DNA of 64,000 bases, from contig BLAA01000001.1 of NCBI GenBank assembly GCA_017312345.1, forward strand, positions 1,674,001 to 1,738,000. Direction: 5' to 3'. A program made the position numbers and the translations under genes. Below, piece by piece: positions 45,838 through 54,025 of this stretch; positions within the stretch are counted from its first letter, which is position 1; each line of letters begins with the position of its first letter. Source of the stretch: Candidatus Denitrolinea symbiosum (lineage in GTDB: Bacteria; Chloroflexota; Anaerolineae; Anaerolineales; Villigracilaceae). The notes under the pieces were generated by a model. It ran no database searches and was not told the origin of the DNA. It worked only from the letters and a program-made list of their open reading frames with translations.

Positions 45838-47589
45838 ATGATGTTATCAACACTGGACAAACCCAAAGTCGGGCAGAGATACGTGGACGCGATCCGCAGC
45901 CAGTTCGGGCTGGCCGTGCAGGAGGAATCCTGGCAGGCGTCCGACCAGGTGACGATCACCGTGGACCTCAACACCATGCCCTCCGTCGTGGAGTCGCTGT
46001 ATTACGGTCACGGCGGCTGGCTTTCGGTCGTCGCCGCGAACGACGAGCGTCCGCTCAATGGACATTTCGCGCTGTACTATGTTCTGTCTGTGGAGGGGAA
46101 CGAGCAGGAAAAAGCCGAAGGGACGGAGAACTGCTACATGGTGATCCGCGCCCTCGTCCCGCCGCTCGATCCCGAATTCCCGTCCGTCGCGCCGCGCGTC
46201 CCCGCCGCGATCTGGTACGAGCGCGAGATCCGCGACATGTTCGGGATTCGGCCCATCGGCCTGCCCGACGAACGCCGCCTCGTCCTCCCCGACGATTGGC
46301 CGGCCGACCTCTATCCGCTCCGCAAGGACACGATGGATTACCGCCATCGTCCCGAGCCGACCACCGAGAAAGAGACTTACGAATTCATTGACGTGGAAGG
46401 CGACGGCATTGTGCAGATCCCGCTTGGCCCCCTGCACATCACTTCGGACGAGCCTGGTCACTTCCGCCTCTTCGTGGACGGCGAACATATCGTCGACGCG
46501 GACTACCGACTCTTCTACGTCCACCGCGGCATGGAGAAACTGGCCGAGACGCGCATGAACTACGACCAGGTGACGTTCCTCGCCGACCGCATTTGCGGCA
46601 TTTGCGGATACGCCCATAACGTGGCCTACTCGAACTCCATCGAGCGCGCGCTGGGGATCGAAGTCCCCGCCCGCGCCGATTACATCCGCACGATCCTGCT
46701 CGAAGTGGAACGTCTCCACAGCCACCTGCTGAACCTCGGTCTGGCCTGCCACTTCGTCGGCTTCGACACGGGCTTCATGCAATTCTTCCGCGTGCGCGAA
46801 AAATCCATGAAGATGGCCGAACTGCTGACCGGCACGCGCAAGACCTATGGCATGAACCTGATCGGCGGCGTGCGCCGCGACATTTTGAAAGAGACGCGTC
46901 TACAAATTCTCCAATACTGCAAGGAACTGCGCGAGGAAGTCAACGTGCTGGTGGCAATGCTGCTCGACACGCCGAACATCGTCCAGCGCACCGCGGGCAT
47001 CGGACGCCTCGAGCCGAACGTCGCGCGCGACTACAGCCCCGTCGGGCCGACCCTGCGCGGATCGGGATTCGCCCGCGACATGCGCGTCGTCCATCCCTAC
47101 GTCGCGTACGACCGCGTGCCGTGGAAGACTTCCGTCAAAGATAGTTGCGACGTTCTCGGGCGCACGCTGGTCCGCGCCGAGGAATTTTTCGAGTCGCTTT
47201 CGATGGTCGAGCGCTGTCTTGACGAAATGCCCGAAGGTCCCATCCTCGTGGAAGGCTTCCACTACAAGCCCTACGCCTTCGCCCTCGGCTACGTCGAAGC
47301 GCCGCGCGGCGAAGACATCCACTGGAGCATGTTGGGCGACAACCAGAAACTCTATCGCTGGCGCTGCCGCGCGTCGAGTTACAACAACTGGCCGCCGCTC
47401 CGTTACATGCTGCGGGACAACACCATCTCCGACGCGCCGCTCATCGTCGCCAGCATTGACCCGTGCTATTCCTGCACCGAACGCGTCACCGTGGTGGACG
47501 TCCGCAAGAGGAAAGCCGCCATCATCCCGTACAAGGAACTGGAACGCTACAGCCGCGAGCGCAAAGACTCGCCGTTGAAGAAATTTTAA
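45838..47589 (+). CDS. hyfG: Group 4 [NiFe] hydrogenase large subunit HyfG/HycE-like
   Basis: 583 residues: NuoC-like domain (1-170) fused to the NuoD-like catalytic domain. All four nickel ligands are present: C253 and C256 in RICGICGYAH, C543 and C546 in DPCYSC, so this is a genuine hydrogenase rather than a complex I relative. After CTER549 a 34-residue tail (VTVVDVRKRK to SPLKKF) matches the E. coli HycE extension removed by HycI after metal insertion, and hycI is encoded downstream. CAGGAG lies 8 nt before ATG 45838; a second ATG follows immediately. Confidence 0.96.
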   Translation: MMLSTLDKPKVGQRYVDAIRSQFGLAVQEESWQASDQVTITVDLNTMPSVVESLYYGHGGWLSVVAANDERPLNGHFALYYVLSVEGNEQEKAEGTENCYMVIRALVPPLDPEFPSVAPRVPAAIWYEREIRDMFGIRPIGLPDERRLVLPDDWPADLYPLRKDTMDYRHRPEPTTEKETYEFIDVEGDGIVQIPLGPLHITSDEPGHFRLFVDGEHIVDADYRLFYVHRGMEKLAETRMNYDQVTFLADRICGICGYAHNVAYSNSIERALGIEVPARADYIRTILLEVERLHSHLLNLGLACHFVGFDTGFMQFFRVREKSMKMAELLTGTRKTYGMNLIGGVRRDILKETRLQILQYCKELREEVNVLVAMLLDTPNIVQRTAGIGRLEPNVARDYSPVGPTLRGSGFARDMRVVHPYVAYDRVPWKTSVKDSCDVLGRTLVRAEEFFESLSMVERCLDEMPEGPILVEGFHYKPYAFALGYVEAPRGEDIHWSMLGDNQKLYRWRCRASSYNNWPPLRYMLRDNTISDAPLIVASIDPCYSCTERVTVVDVRKRKAAIIPYKELERYSRERKDSPLKKF

Positions 47590-47735
47590 ACACAAAGGAC
47601 ACGAAGGCAACGAAGGAAAACCAATGAATGCAAGACTCTCCCCTTTGTGTACTTTGCGCCCTCACCTGCACTGCACCAAACGCAGTGCGGTGCAAGTGTC
47701 GTGTTTAGGCTCTTGAATTAGGCAAGGAGTTATCC
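47590..47735 (+). repeat. Repeat spacer between hyfG and hyfH
   Basis: Begins ACACAAAGGACACGAAGGCAA, contains the hairpin GCACTGC/GCAGTGC (47668-47692) and ends with GTGTTTAGGCTCTTGAATTA. The last element is the same as the one next to the sensor kinase start (37881-37899, inverted). AAGGAG before hyfH is at 47722-47727. Confidence 0.75.
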
Positions 47736-48281
47736 ATGCTGAAATTGATCAAAGAAGTCATGCGAGTTGGGGACGCCACCGTCCCGTATCCTTTCGTGAA
47801 GGTGGACGTCGCGCCTGGGTTCCGCGGCAAGCCCGAGTACGATCCCGTCCAGTGCATCGCTTGCGCGGCCTGCGTCATCGCCTGTCCGCCCAACGCGCTG
47901 AGCATGGAGACGAATCTCGAATCAGGCACGCGCACCTGGTCTATTTTTTACGGACGCTGCATCTTCTGCGCGCGCTGCGAGGAAGTCTGCCCGACGGGCG
48001 CCATCCGCCTCGGCGACGACTTCGAACTCGCCTCGTTCTCGCGCGACGATTTGACGGTCCGCGCGGACTTCAGGCTGGCCGCCTGCTCCGAGTGCGGCGC
48101 GTACTTCGCTTCGGCCAAGTCCCTCGACCGCGTCCTGTCCCTGCTCGACCAGGCGGGACTGCCCCCCGAGTCCGCCGACGACCGCAAGGCGCTGCTCCAC
48201 ATGTGTCCCGAGTGCAGGCGCAAGACCGACCTTCCGCGCGTGAAACCGATCGTTCAGGAGGCGTTCGATGGACGACTATAA
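47736..48281 (+). CDS. hyfH: Hydrogenase-4 ferredoxin subunit HyfH/HycF (NuoI-like)
   Basis: 181 residues. Two [4Fe-4S] motifs in the N-terminal half, [13 protein letters not shown] near 40 and [17 protein letters not shown] near 75, and extra CSECGAYF and CPECRRKTD pairs in the C-terminal half, a zinc-ribbon-like set also found in HyfH. Wires HyfA to HyfI. Overlaps hyfI by 14 bp. Confidence 0.92.
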   Translation: MLKLIKEVMRVGDATVPYPFVKVDVAPGFRGKPEYDPVQCIACAACVIACPPNALSMETNLESGTRTWSIFYGRCIFCARCEEVCPTGAIRLGDDFELASFSRDDLTVRADFRLAACSECGAYFASAKSLDRVLSLLDQAGLPPESADDRKALLHMCPECRRKTDLPRVKPIVQEAFDGRL

Positions 48282-49041
48282 CATCAAGACCGACACCGCC
48301 TTTGCCGTCCGTCCCGATGAGGCCACGGACAAACTTAAGGGCGTCCTGCTCAAGGACATCCAACGCTCGTGCTATGTCTACCGCGTGGACTGTGGCGGCT
48401 GCAACGGCTGTGAGATCGAGATCTTCGCCGCCATCACGCCCATCTTCGACGCCGAACGCTTCGGAATTAAAGTTGTCTCCTCGCCGCGTCACGCGGACGT
48501 TCTCGTCTACACGGGCGCGGTGACGCGCTCCATGCGCGTCCCCGCGCTGCGCGCCTATCACGCCGCGCCGAATCCCAAAGTGTGTGTGGCATACGGCGCG
48601 TGCGGCTGCTCGGGCGGAATCTTCCACGACCTGTACTGCGTCTGGGGCGGCGCGGACAAGATCCTGCCGATAGACATGTACATCCCAGGCTGCCCGCCGA
48701 CCCCGCTGGCGACCATCCACGGATTCGCCGTCGCGCTCGGCCTGCTCAAACAAAAAATGCAGATGGCTCATCACGTGCAGGGCGAAGACGAACGCTCGCA
48801 ACTTCTATTCCCCGAAGTCCCGCTCGAACTGCGCGTGGACGTGGAGCGCGAGTCCCGCCGCATGGCAGGTTACTGGGCGGGACGGAACATCGCCAACACC
48901 TTCCTCGGTCTCGTCAAGGAACGCAGCCCGAAGGAGGCCGTCGCCGAAGTGGACGCGTATCTGCGCGGACAGGACGACCCGCGTCTCGCCGAGATCATGC
49001 GCAGGCTCGAGGAGATTTTCCTGAGCAGAACAAGTCTATAG
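48268..49041 (+). CDS. hyfI: Group 4 [NiFe] hydrogenase small subunit HyfI (NuoB-like)
   Basis: 257 residues. Ligands of the proximal [4Fe-4S] cluster: [13 protein letters not shown] near 41-47, GACGCSGG near 110 and IPGCPPTP near 140. The frame continues about 100 residues past the NuoB core with a charged helical tail. The last codons, AGA-ACA-AGT-CTA-TAG, lie within a perfect palindrome (49027-49050). Confidence 0.95.
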   Translation: MDDYNIKTDTAFAVRPDEATDKLKGVLLKDIQRSCYVYRVDCGGCNGCEIEIFAAITPIFDAERFGIKVVSSPRHADVLVYTGAVTRSMRVPALRAYHAAPNPKVCVAYGACGCSGGIFHDLYCVWGGADKILPIDMYIPGCPPTPLATIHGFAVALGLLKQKMQMAHHVQGEDERSQLLFPEVPLELRVDVERESRRMAGYWAGRNIANTFLGLVKERSPKEAVAEVDAYLRGQDDPRLAEIMRRLEEIFLSRTSL

Positions 49042-49050
49042 ACTTGTTCT
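49027..49050. repeat. Perfect 24-bp palindrome spanning the hyfI stop codon
   Basis: AGAACAAGTCTA followed directly by TAGACTTGTTCT. Could form a cruciform or be a dimeric protein site; no T run on the plus strand beyond CTTGTTCT, so it is a poor terminator. May limit or pause transcription into hycH-hycI. Confidence 0.8.
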
Positions 49051-49066
49051 ACAACCTGGCAAAACC

Positions 49067-49459
49067 ATGACCCCGAAAATTATCATTTATCAATTACGAA
49101 CAAAATTCGTCAACCAGCGCGAAGACGTGCCAGAGGACGCGAAACAGGTCGTCTACTACACCCTCGCGGTCGGACACCACGTCGGTGTGATGGATTTATT
49201 TTCGAGCCGATTGGAAATTCCCCTCGAGGAGTTCGCGGCCTGGGTGCAGAGTCAGCCCGAAGGTCCCGCGCGGACGAAACTCGAAGGCGCGCTGCGCTGG
49301 GGCGAGATCGAGGTCAACCAGAGTCATGTCGGGATGCTGCTCCCGCTCCTCGAGGCCGCGCCCGCCGAAGGTCCGGGTTGGACGCGGGAATTCGTCGAGT
49401 GTCTGAACGCGGTCAGGCAGGAGTCCGCGATGTATCTCATGGTGAGGAAGGTCGCATGA
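49067..49459 (+). CDS. hycH: Hydrogenase maturation protein HycH/HyfJ-like
   Basis: 130 residues, close to the 136 of E. coli HycH. Family-like segments KFVNQREDVPEDAKQVVYYTLAVGHHVGV (in part VVYYTLAVGHHVGVMD near 30) and INQSHVGMLLP-like VNQSHVGMLLPLLE near 83. Needed for assembly of the formate hydrogenlyase-type hydrogenase in E. coli; its exact role is not settled. Stop overlaps hycI (ATGA). Confidence 0.82.
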   Translation: MTPKIIIYQLRTKFVNQREDVPEDAKQVVYYTLAVGHHVGVMDLFSSRLEIPLEEFAAWVQSQPEGPARTKLEGALRWGEIEVNQSHVGMLLPLLEAAPAEGPGWTREFVECLNAVRQESAMYLMVRKVA

Positions 49460-49905
49460 ACGTTTTGCTGGCGGTGGGCAACGGCATGATGGGCGACGAC
49501 GGCGCGGGCGTGTTGCTGGCGCAGATGTTGCGCGACGCTCCGCTGGCGGATTGGTCGGTGGTGAACGGCGGCTCCGCTCCCGAAAATGTTTTGCATTGGA
49601 TCCGCGAGATGGACGCGACGCGCGTACTCGTGGTGGACGCGGCCGACATGGACCTGGAGCCTGGCGCGGTCCGCCGCATCGACGCGGACAAGTTGGACGA
49701 TCCCTTCCTGATGACGACCCACACCCTGCCGCTCACGTTCCTGATCGAGTCGCTGCGCGAATTTGTCCCGCAAGTGGATTTGCTCGGGATCCAGCCGAAC
49801 ATCGTCGCGTTCGGGTTTCCGATGTCCGCTGAAGTACGCGGCGCGGTGGGACAGGTGTACGCGGATTTGAAGAATGGCAGAATGGATTGGTGTACTTGTA
49901 ATTAA
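49456..49905 (+). CDS. hycI: Hydrogenase maturation endopeptidase HycI
   Basis: 149 residues. Cleaves the C-terminal peptide of the large subunit after nickel insertion. Metal-sensing motif GNGMMGDDGAG at 8-18 (Asp16), VVDAADMDLEPG near 59 (second Asp) and TTHTLPLTFLIE near 88 (His). Substrate is presumably HyfG, which retains the tail. Last gene of the hydrogenase operon, followed by the 71-bp repeat array. Confidence 0.95.
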   Translation: MNVLLAVGNGMMGDDGAGVLLAQMLRDAPLADWSVVNGGSAPENVLHWIREMDATRVLVVDAADMDLEPGAVRRIDADKLDDPFLMTTHTLPLTFLIESLREFVPQVDLLGIQPNIVAFGFPMSAEVRGAVGQVYADLKNGRMDWCTCN

Positions 49906-49918
49906 CTTTGTTAAGTTG

Positions 49919-50334
49919 GAATCCAGAAGTTCTACTTCTGGCTGCGGCAAGTGTCCGCAAGTGGAACTTGCGGAATCCAAGATGAACGGGAATCCAGAAG
50001 TTCTACTTCTGGCTGCGGCAAGTGTCCGCAAGTGGAACTTGCGGAATCCAAGATGAACGGGAATCCAGAAGTTCTACTTCTGGCTGCGGCAAGTGTCCGC
50101 AAGCGGGACTTGCGGAATCCAAGATGAACGGGAATCCAGAAGTTCTACTTCTGGCTGCGGCAAGTGTCCGCAAGCGGAACTTGCGGAATCCAAGATGAAC
50201 GGGAATCCAGAAGTTCTACTTCTGGCTGCGACAAGTGTCCGCAAGCGGGACTTGCGGAATCCAAGATGAACGGGAATCCAGAAGTTCTACTTCTGGCTGC
50301 GGCAAGTGTCCGCAAGCGGAACTTGCGGAATCCA
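49919..50334. repeat. Array of six 71-bp palindromic tandem repeats
   Basis: Units start at 49919, 49990, 50061, 50132, 50203 and 50274 (the last is partial, 61 bp). Each unit has two hairpins, CCAGAAGTTCTACTTCTGG and CCGCAAGTGGAACTTGCGG, joined by CTGCGGCAAGTGT and followed by GAATCCAAGATGAACGG. Units differ only at a few positions (GTGGA, GCGGA or GCGGGA in the second loop; one GACAAG for GGCAAG). There are no unique spacers. A single related unit lies at 52486-52537. Small open frames run through the array, but their sequence is simply the repeat. Confidence 0.95.
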
Positions 50335-50359
50335 GGCAGCGATTAGAAAGGATTACGCC

Positions 50360-50803
50360 ATGATTACGGTCAAGGATTTGTTGAAAAGCGCCGCCGCTTC
50401 GACGGTGGTGGTCTCGCCCAAGGATACGGTCTACCGCGCCCTGCAACTGATGGCGGAAAACAACGTCGGCGCGGTGATGATCACGGAGGGAGGGCGGATG
50501 GTCGGCATCTTCACCGAGCGCGACTATTGCCGCAAGGTCATCCTGATGGGACGCTCGTCGTTGAATACGCCCATCGAGGAGATCATGACCAGGAAGATGA
50601 TCACCGTCGGGCCGAGCCAGCCGCTGGAGGAATGTCTCGAGTTGATGACCAGGTACCGCATCCGTCACCTGCCCGTGCAGGACGGAGAGAAATTGATCGG
50701 GCTGGTCTCGATGCGCGATGTGATGACGATGATGATCTCCATCAAGGAAGACCGCATCCAGCGGCTGGAGAACTACATCCTCGGCGCGGAGTACCAGCAT
50801 TAG
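50360..50803 (+). CDS. CBS-domain pair protein
   Basis: 147 residues from ATG 50360 (AAAGGA 7 nt upstream). Two CBS motifs, about 10-65 (TVVVSPKDTVYRALQLMAEN, GAVMITEGGRMVGIFTERDY) and 75-130 (MTRKMITVGPSQPLEECLEL, HLPVQDGEKLIGLVSMRDV). Such stand-alone pairs bind adenosine nucleotides or SAM and regulate partners; the partner is unknown. Separated from hycI by the repeat array, so operon membership is uncertain. Confidence 0.93.
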   Translation: MITVKDLLKSAAASTVVVSPKDTVYRALQLMAENNVGAVMITEGGRMVGIFTERDYCRKVILMGRSSLNTPIEEIMTRKMITVGPSQPLEECLELMTRYRIRHLPVQDGEKLIGLVSMRDVMTMMISIKEDRIQRLENYILGAEYQH

Positions 50804-50904
50804 TTGGGTGATCCAATCGTCGCGCGGTCTGATGGTCGCGTAGTCCGATAGTCGCGCGGTCTGGCGGTCGCGGACAATTTCCCGCCGCGCGTTTCCTTTC
50901 AATG

Positions 50905-50946
50905 AAACAGACACCCCGCGCTCGCGAGGTGTCTGTTTGTATTTTC
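50905..50946. terminator. Bidirectional intrinsic terminator
   Basis: AAACAGACACC (50905-50915), a 12-nt loop with CGCGCTCGCG, and GGTGTCTGTTT (50928-50938), followed by TGTATTTT. An 11-bp stem between the CBS gene (plus) and fabI (minus). GATCACTG repeats fill 50962-51016 beside it. Confidence 0.85.
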
Positions 50947-51004
50947 CTGATTCTTTGTCCGCCCACTGATCACTGACTACTGATTACCGATCACTGATCA
51001 CTGG

Positions 51005-51802
51005 TCACTGATCACTGGCTTCCTTCGCCCCCATCTGCACGCCGACGATGTTGAACCCGCTGTCCACGTACAGCACGTCGCCTGTGATCTTCGCCGAAAG
51101 GTCCGACGCGAGGAAGACGGCCGCGTTGCCCACGTCTTCGATGGTCACGTTTTCGCGCATGGGAGACATGTCCGCGAAATGCTTGTACATGTCGCGGAAT
51201 CCGCCCACGCCCGCCGCGGCCAGCGTGCGGATCGGTCCCGCCGAGATGGCGTTGACGCGCACCTTCTGCGGACCGAAATCATAAGCCAGATAACGCGTGG
51301 ACGATTCGAGCGCGGCCTTGGCGACGCCCATCACGTTGTAATGCGGCGCAACTTTCACCGAGCCGTAGTAGGTCATGCAGATCAGCGACGCGCCCGGGTT
51401 CAGGATCGGCTGGAACGCCTTCGCCAGCGCGACGAACGAGAAGACCGAGATGTCCATCGCGTTCTTGAATCCCTCGCGGCTCGTATTGTAGTACGGCCCG
51501 GTCAATTCGTCCCGCCCCGCGAAAGCCACCGAGTGCACCAGCACGTCAATCTTGCCGAAATGCGCGGCGGCTTTTTCGGCGGCGGCCGCGATCTGTTCGT
51601 CGCTCGTCACGTCGCACTCTTCCAGCCATTGGCAGCCGACCTGCTCCGCCAACGGCGTGACGCGCCGCTTCAACATCTCGCCCGCGTAACTGATCCCGAT
51701 CGCCGCGCCCTCGCGGTGGAACGCCTGCGTGATTCCCCACGCAATGGACTTGTCGTTCGCCAGGCCAAAGATCAATGCGTTCTTGCCGTCCAGTAAACCC
51801 AT
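51005..51802 (-). CDS. fabI: Enoyl-[acyl-carrier-protein] reductase (NADH), FabI type
   Basis: Last step of the fatty-acid elongation cycle. 265 residues from ATG 51802 with GGAGG 6 nt upstream. [13 protein letters not shown] near 13-25 binds NADH; the Tyr-x6-Lys signature is at [22 protein letters not shown] (the Tyr of HYNVMGVAK near 157 and its Lys). [13 protein letters not shown] near 193 and DSGFNIVGV near 250 are typical. The last residues (KEASDQ) are encoded by the CAGTGATCAGTGACC repeat at the gene end. Confidence 0.95.
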   Translation of the reverse strand: MGLLDGKNALIFGLANDKSIAWGITQAFHREGAAIGISYAGEMLKRRVTPLAEQVGCQWLEECDVTSDEQIAAAAEKAAAHFGKIDVLVHSVAFAGRDELTGPYYNTSREGFKNAMDISVFSFVALAKAFQPILNPGASLICMTYYGSVKVAPHYNVMGVAKAALESSTRYLAYDFGPQKVRVNAISAGPIRTLAAAGVGGFRDMYKHFADMSPMRENVTIEDVGNAAVFLASDLSAKITGDVLYVDSGFNIVGVQMGAKEASDQ

Positions 51803-51858
51803 GTTGCCTCCAATGATGAGCGAATAGAGAACAGAGAGCAGTGACTACTCTCTAATCA

Positions 51859-52434
51859 TCAGTTCTCCATTTTCCAATTTTTAATCCAGAATCTCCATGG
51901 TTTTGACTTCCACGGCTCTGGCACAGTATATAAACCCACGCGGGGACTAATCGTCACGGCGGAATCGGGGACGGGATTCCCCGCTTCGATCCATAGACCC
52001 GAGGCGGGCGCGGCCAAATCGGCGTTATTCTCGCCCCTGCCGATCCCCATCGCCTGACAGAGTTTCCCCGGCCCGAACGTGTCGCGTCCCCCGCGCCGCG
52101 CCGACATGACCTCCGCGCCCTCGACGGGCCAGATCGCGCGGATGAGAACCGCCGCCGGGAAGCCTTCCTTCTCCGTCACCGCGTTCAGCATCCAGTGATG
52201 ACCGTAGGTGAAGTAGACGTACGCGTGCCCCGGCGGGCCATACATGACCTGCGTGCGCGGCGTCCGTCCCGCCTTGGCGTGGCAGCCGAGATCCTCCTCG
52301 CCGATGTAGGCCTCCGTCTCGGTGATGACGCCGACCAGTTTGACGCCGTCCAAAATCCGTACCAGCCGCGCGCCGATCAATTCACGCGCGACGGTCAGCG
52401 AGGGGCGGTTGTAGAATTTACGCGGGAGGATCAT
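51859..52434 (-). CDS. mpg: 3-methyladenine DNA glycosylase, AAG/Mpg family
   Basis: Removes alkylated purines in base-excision repair. 191 residues. RPSLTVARELIGARLVR near 10-26, catalytic Glu in ITETEAYIGEED (near 38-49), HAKAGRTPRTQVMYGPPGHAYVYFTYG (in part MYGPPGHAYVYFTYG near 64) and LIRAIWP near 97. The C-terminal IKNWKMEN is AATTTTCCAATTTTTAATCC-type text, close to the intergenic repeats, and probably an added tail. Confidence 0.93.
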   Translation of the reverse strand: MILPRKFYNRPSLTVARELIGARLVRILDGVKLVGVITETEAYIGEEDLGCHAKAGRTPRTQVMYGPPGHAYVYFTYGHHWMLNAVTEKEGFPAAVLIRAIWPVEGAEVMSARRGGRDTFGPGKLCQAMGIGRGENNADLAAPASGLWIEAGNPVPDSAVTISPRVGLYTVPEPWKSKPWRFWIKNWKMEN

Positions 52435-52659
52435 TTTCTATCACAAAGTATCCATGAACGGGGGCGCCTCGAATGATGAAAATTTGGAATCCCGAAGTTC
52501 TACTTCGGGAAAACCGCAAGTAGAACTTGCGGAATCCATTTTATTTTCATATCGGGCTATGTAGAAAATCAGAAAAATTCGCGCCAATTCGTGGAATTCA
52601 CGGCTGGGAATTTTATTTCCGATGAAGCTTGTTGCATCCTTCGCGCTCTTGGCGGCGAA
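52435..52659. repeat. Spacer with a single dispersed copy of the two-hairpin repeat
   Basis: At 52486-52537: CCCGAAGTTCTACTTCGGG, AAAA, CCGCAAGTAGAACTTGCGG, the same two-hairpin design as the 71-bp array; the arm change AGAAG to CGAAG is matched by CTTCT to CTTCG on the other side. Next to it, ATTCGTGGAATTCACGGCTGG text (in part) at 52580-52622 matches the ccmE-ccmF spacer. No gene. Confidence 0.8.
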
Positions 52660-53583
52660 TCATTTAAATCTGGAATCCCTTTGCAGCGTCAGCCGCAACC
52701 CGTCTTCCAATTTGATGGACGGCTGGAAGCGGAGTTTCTCCTGCGCGAGCGTCAGGTCCGCGCGCATCCGCGAGACGCCGCCCGAAATTTTCGCATTGTA
52801 GACAACGTTGGCTTTGCTGCCCGTCGCTTCCAGCGCGGACTTGATCAGGTCGCGGATGCTGGTCTCCGTCCCCGAACCGATATTGATCACCAGCCCGTTG
52901 ACGTTCGGCGCGGTGGACGCGGCCACCATGGCGCTGACCGCGTCGTCCACATAGACGTAATCGCGGGTCTGCGTCCCGTCGCCGTGCGCGATCAGCGTCC
53001 CGCCGCGCTGCGCCTGGCGGAGATAGTGAGGGACGACGGGCGGATGCGAGGCCGGCAGGCGCTGCCCGGGGCCGTAGGCGTTGAAGATCCGCAGGCTGAC
53101 GGTTTCGATCTCCCACAGGTTCCCGATGGTGCGGACGTAATGTTCCGCCGCGATCTTGGAGACGGCGTACGGCGAGCGCGGGTTGGGGACCATGTTTTCG
53201 CGCAGGGGCTGCTCGCCCATGTCGCCGTAGACCGCGCCCGAGGAGGCCAGGACGACGCGTTTGACGCCCACGTCGCGGATGGCTTCCATCAGCGCCACCG
53301 TCCCGCCGACGTTGACCGCGTTATAGTCGCGCGGGTACAAGATGGATTCCTGTACCGAGACGCGTGCCGCGAGATGGTAGACCACGTCCACGTCCTGGAG
53401 GAGCGTCCACAACTTGGGACGGTCGTTCACGTCTCCGCGCGTGAAGTGGACGTCGGGCGCCAGCGCTTGCGGGTCGCCCGTGGAAAGGTCGTCCAGTCCG
53501 CGCACCTGATGTCCCTCGCGGGCGAGTTGGTTGGCAAGCGATGAGCCGAGGAAGCCCGCGGCTCCGGTGATGAGGAAGTTCAT
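52660..53583 (-). CDS. NAD-dependent sugar nucleotide epimerase (UDP-glucose 4-epimerase-like)
   Basis: 307 residues, extended SDR family. NAD-binding GAAGFLGSSLA at 7-17, LAARVSVQESI near 71, SSGAVYGDMGEQP (Ser-Gly triad region near 113), catalytic Tyr-x3-Lys in SPYAVSKIAAEHY near 137-150, and RIFNAYGPGQRL near 163. Probably a UDP-glucose/galactose or glucuronate 4-epimerase for surface glycans; the substrate cannot be told. No ribosome site before ATG 53583, 6 bp after the hepT remnant. Confidence 0.9.
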   Translation of the reverse strand: MNFLITGAAGFLGSSLANQLAREGHQVRGLDDLSTGDPQALAPDVHFTRGDVNDRPKLWTLLQDVDVVYHLAARVSVQESILYPRDYNAVNVGGTVALMEAIRDVGVKRVVLASSGAVYGDMGEQPLRENMVPNPRSPYAVSKIAAEHYVRTIGNLWEIETVSLRIFNAYGPGQRLPASHPPVVPHYLRQAQRGGTLIAHGDGTQTRDYVYVDDAVSAMVAASTAPNVNGLVINIGSGTETSIRDLIKSALEATGSKANVVYNAKISGGVSRMRADLTLAQEKLRFQPSIKLEDGLRLTLQRDSRFK

Positions 53584-53588
53584 GGAAT

Positions 53589-53693
53589 TTATTTGGGTGA
53601 AACGATCTTTTCCAACTCGCTTACCAGAAGAGGCAAGTCGAGTTGAATGATGTCCCAGACAATGTCGTACAGATATGCATCATCGCGCGACAT
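53589..53693 (-). pseudogene. HepT (DUF86 HEPN) toxin with internal in-frame deletion
   Basis: A 34-codon frame, ATG 53693 to TAA. It joins the typical start of HepT proteins (MSRDDAYLYDI) to the typical end (VWDIIQLDLPLLVSELEKI); the roughly 75 residues between them, including the HEPN RNase Rx4-6H motif, are gone. It overlaps the mntA stop by 14 bp, the usual arrangement of mntA-hepT pairs. It cannot be an active RNase. Confidence 0.7.
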
Positions 53694-53994
53694 AGAACAC
53701 CTTGGCGGAGTCGAGAATGGCTTTTTTACGAATGGGGTTTCGGCTGGCTTTGACCCCTTGATAAGTCAATAGATCCACGTTTCGTCCAAGAATTTTTCTC
53801 AACTCATCTGGCATGGCAAAGAAAGCGAGGCCTGGCGTGTAGCCTTTCTTGAATTCAATTAATATATCCACATCGCTGGTTGGTTTGGAATTATCGCGTA
53901 AAACTGACCCAAAAAACGCCAGTTTTTGGATGTTATATTTGCGACAAAAATCCGCAATTTTCCTGCGGGGAATGTTGAATTTCTGACTGTCCAT
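53680..53994 (-). CDS. mntA: MntA-type minimal nucleotidyltransferase antitoxin
   Basis: 104 residues from ATG 53994. FGSVLRDNSKPTSDVDILIEF (near 27-47) carries the GSx(10)DxD signature of minimal nucleotidyltransferases, which neutralise HepT by AMP transfer to its active-site region. C-terminal NVDLLTYQGVKASRNPIRKK is also typical. The partner toxin just downstream is deleted internally, so the antitoxin is orphaned. TATAAT 6 nt before the ATG suggests a leaderless transcript. Confidence 0.85.
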   Translation of the reverse strand: MDSQKFNIPRRKIADFCRKYNIQKLAFFGSVLRDNSKPTSDVDILIEFKKGYTPGLAFFAMPDELRKILGRNVDLLTYQGVKASRNPIRKKAILDSAKVFYVAR

Positions 53995-54000
53995 GTTTGG

Positions 54001-54006
54001 ATTATA
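54001..54006 (-). promoter_or_regulatory. -10 box for leaderless mntA transcript
   Basis: TATAAT on the minus strand, separated from ATG 53994 by CCAAAC (6 nt), the same spacing as at 11456 and 16123. Confidence 0.6.
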
Positions 54007-54025
54007 CAACATGAGAGGCATTCCG

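Noticed and set aside
49919..50334. CRISPR array
   Set aside because: The whole 71-bp unit repeats with no unique spacers and no cas genes are present.
50164..50346. Small protein made of SASGTCGIQ-type repeats
   Set aside because: It is only the translation of the palindromic repeat in one frame; no ribosome site and no conservation signal.
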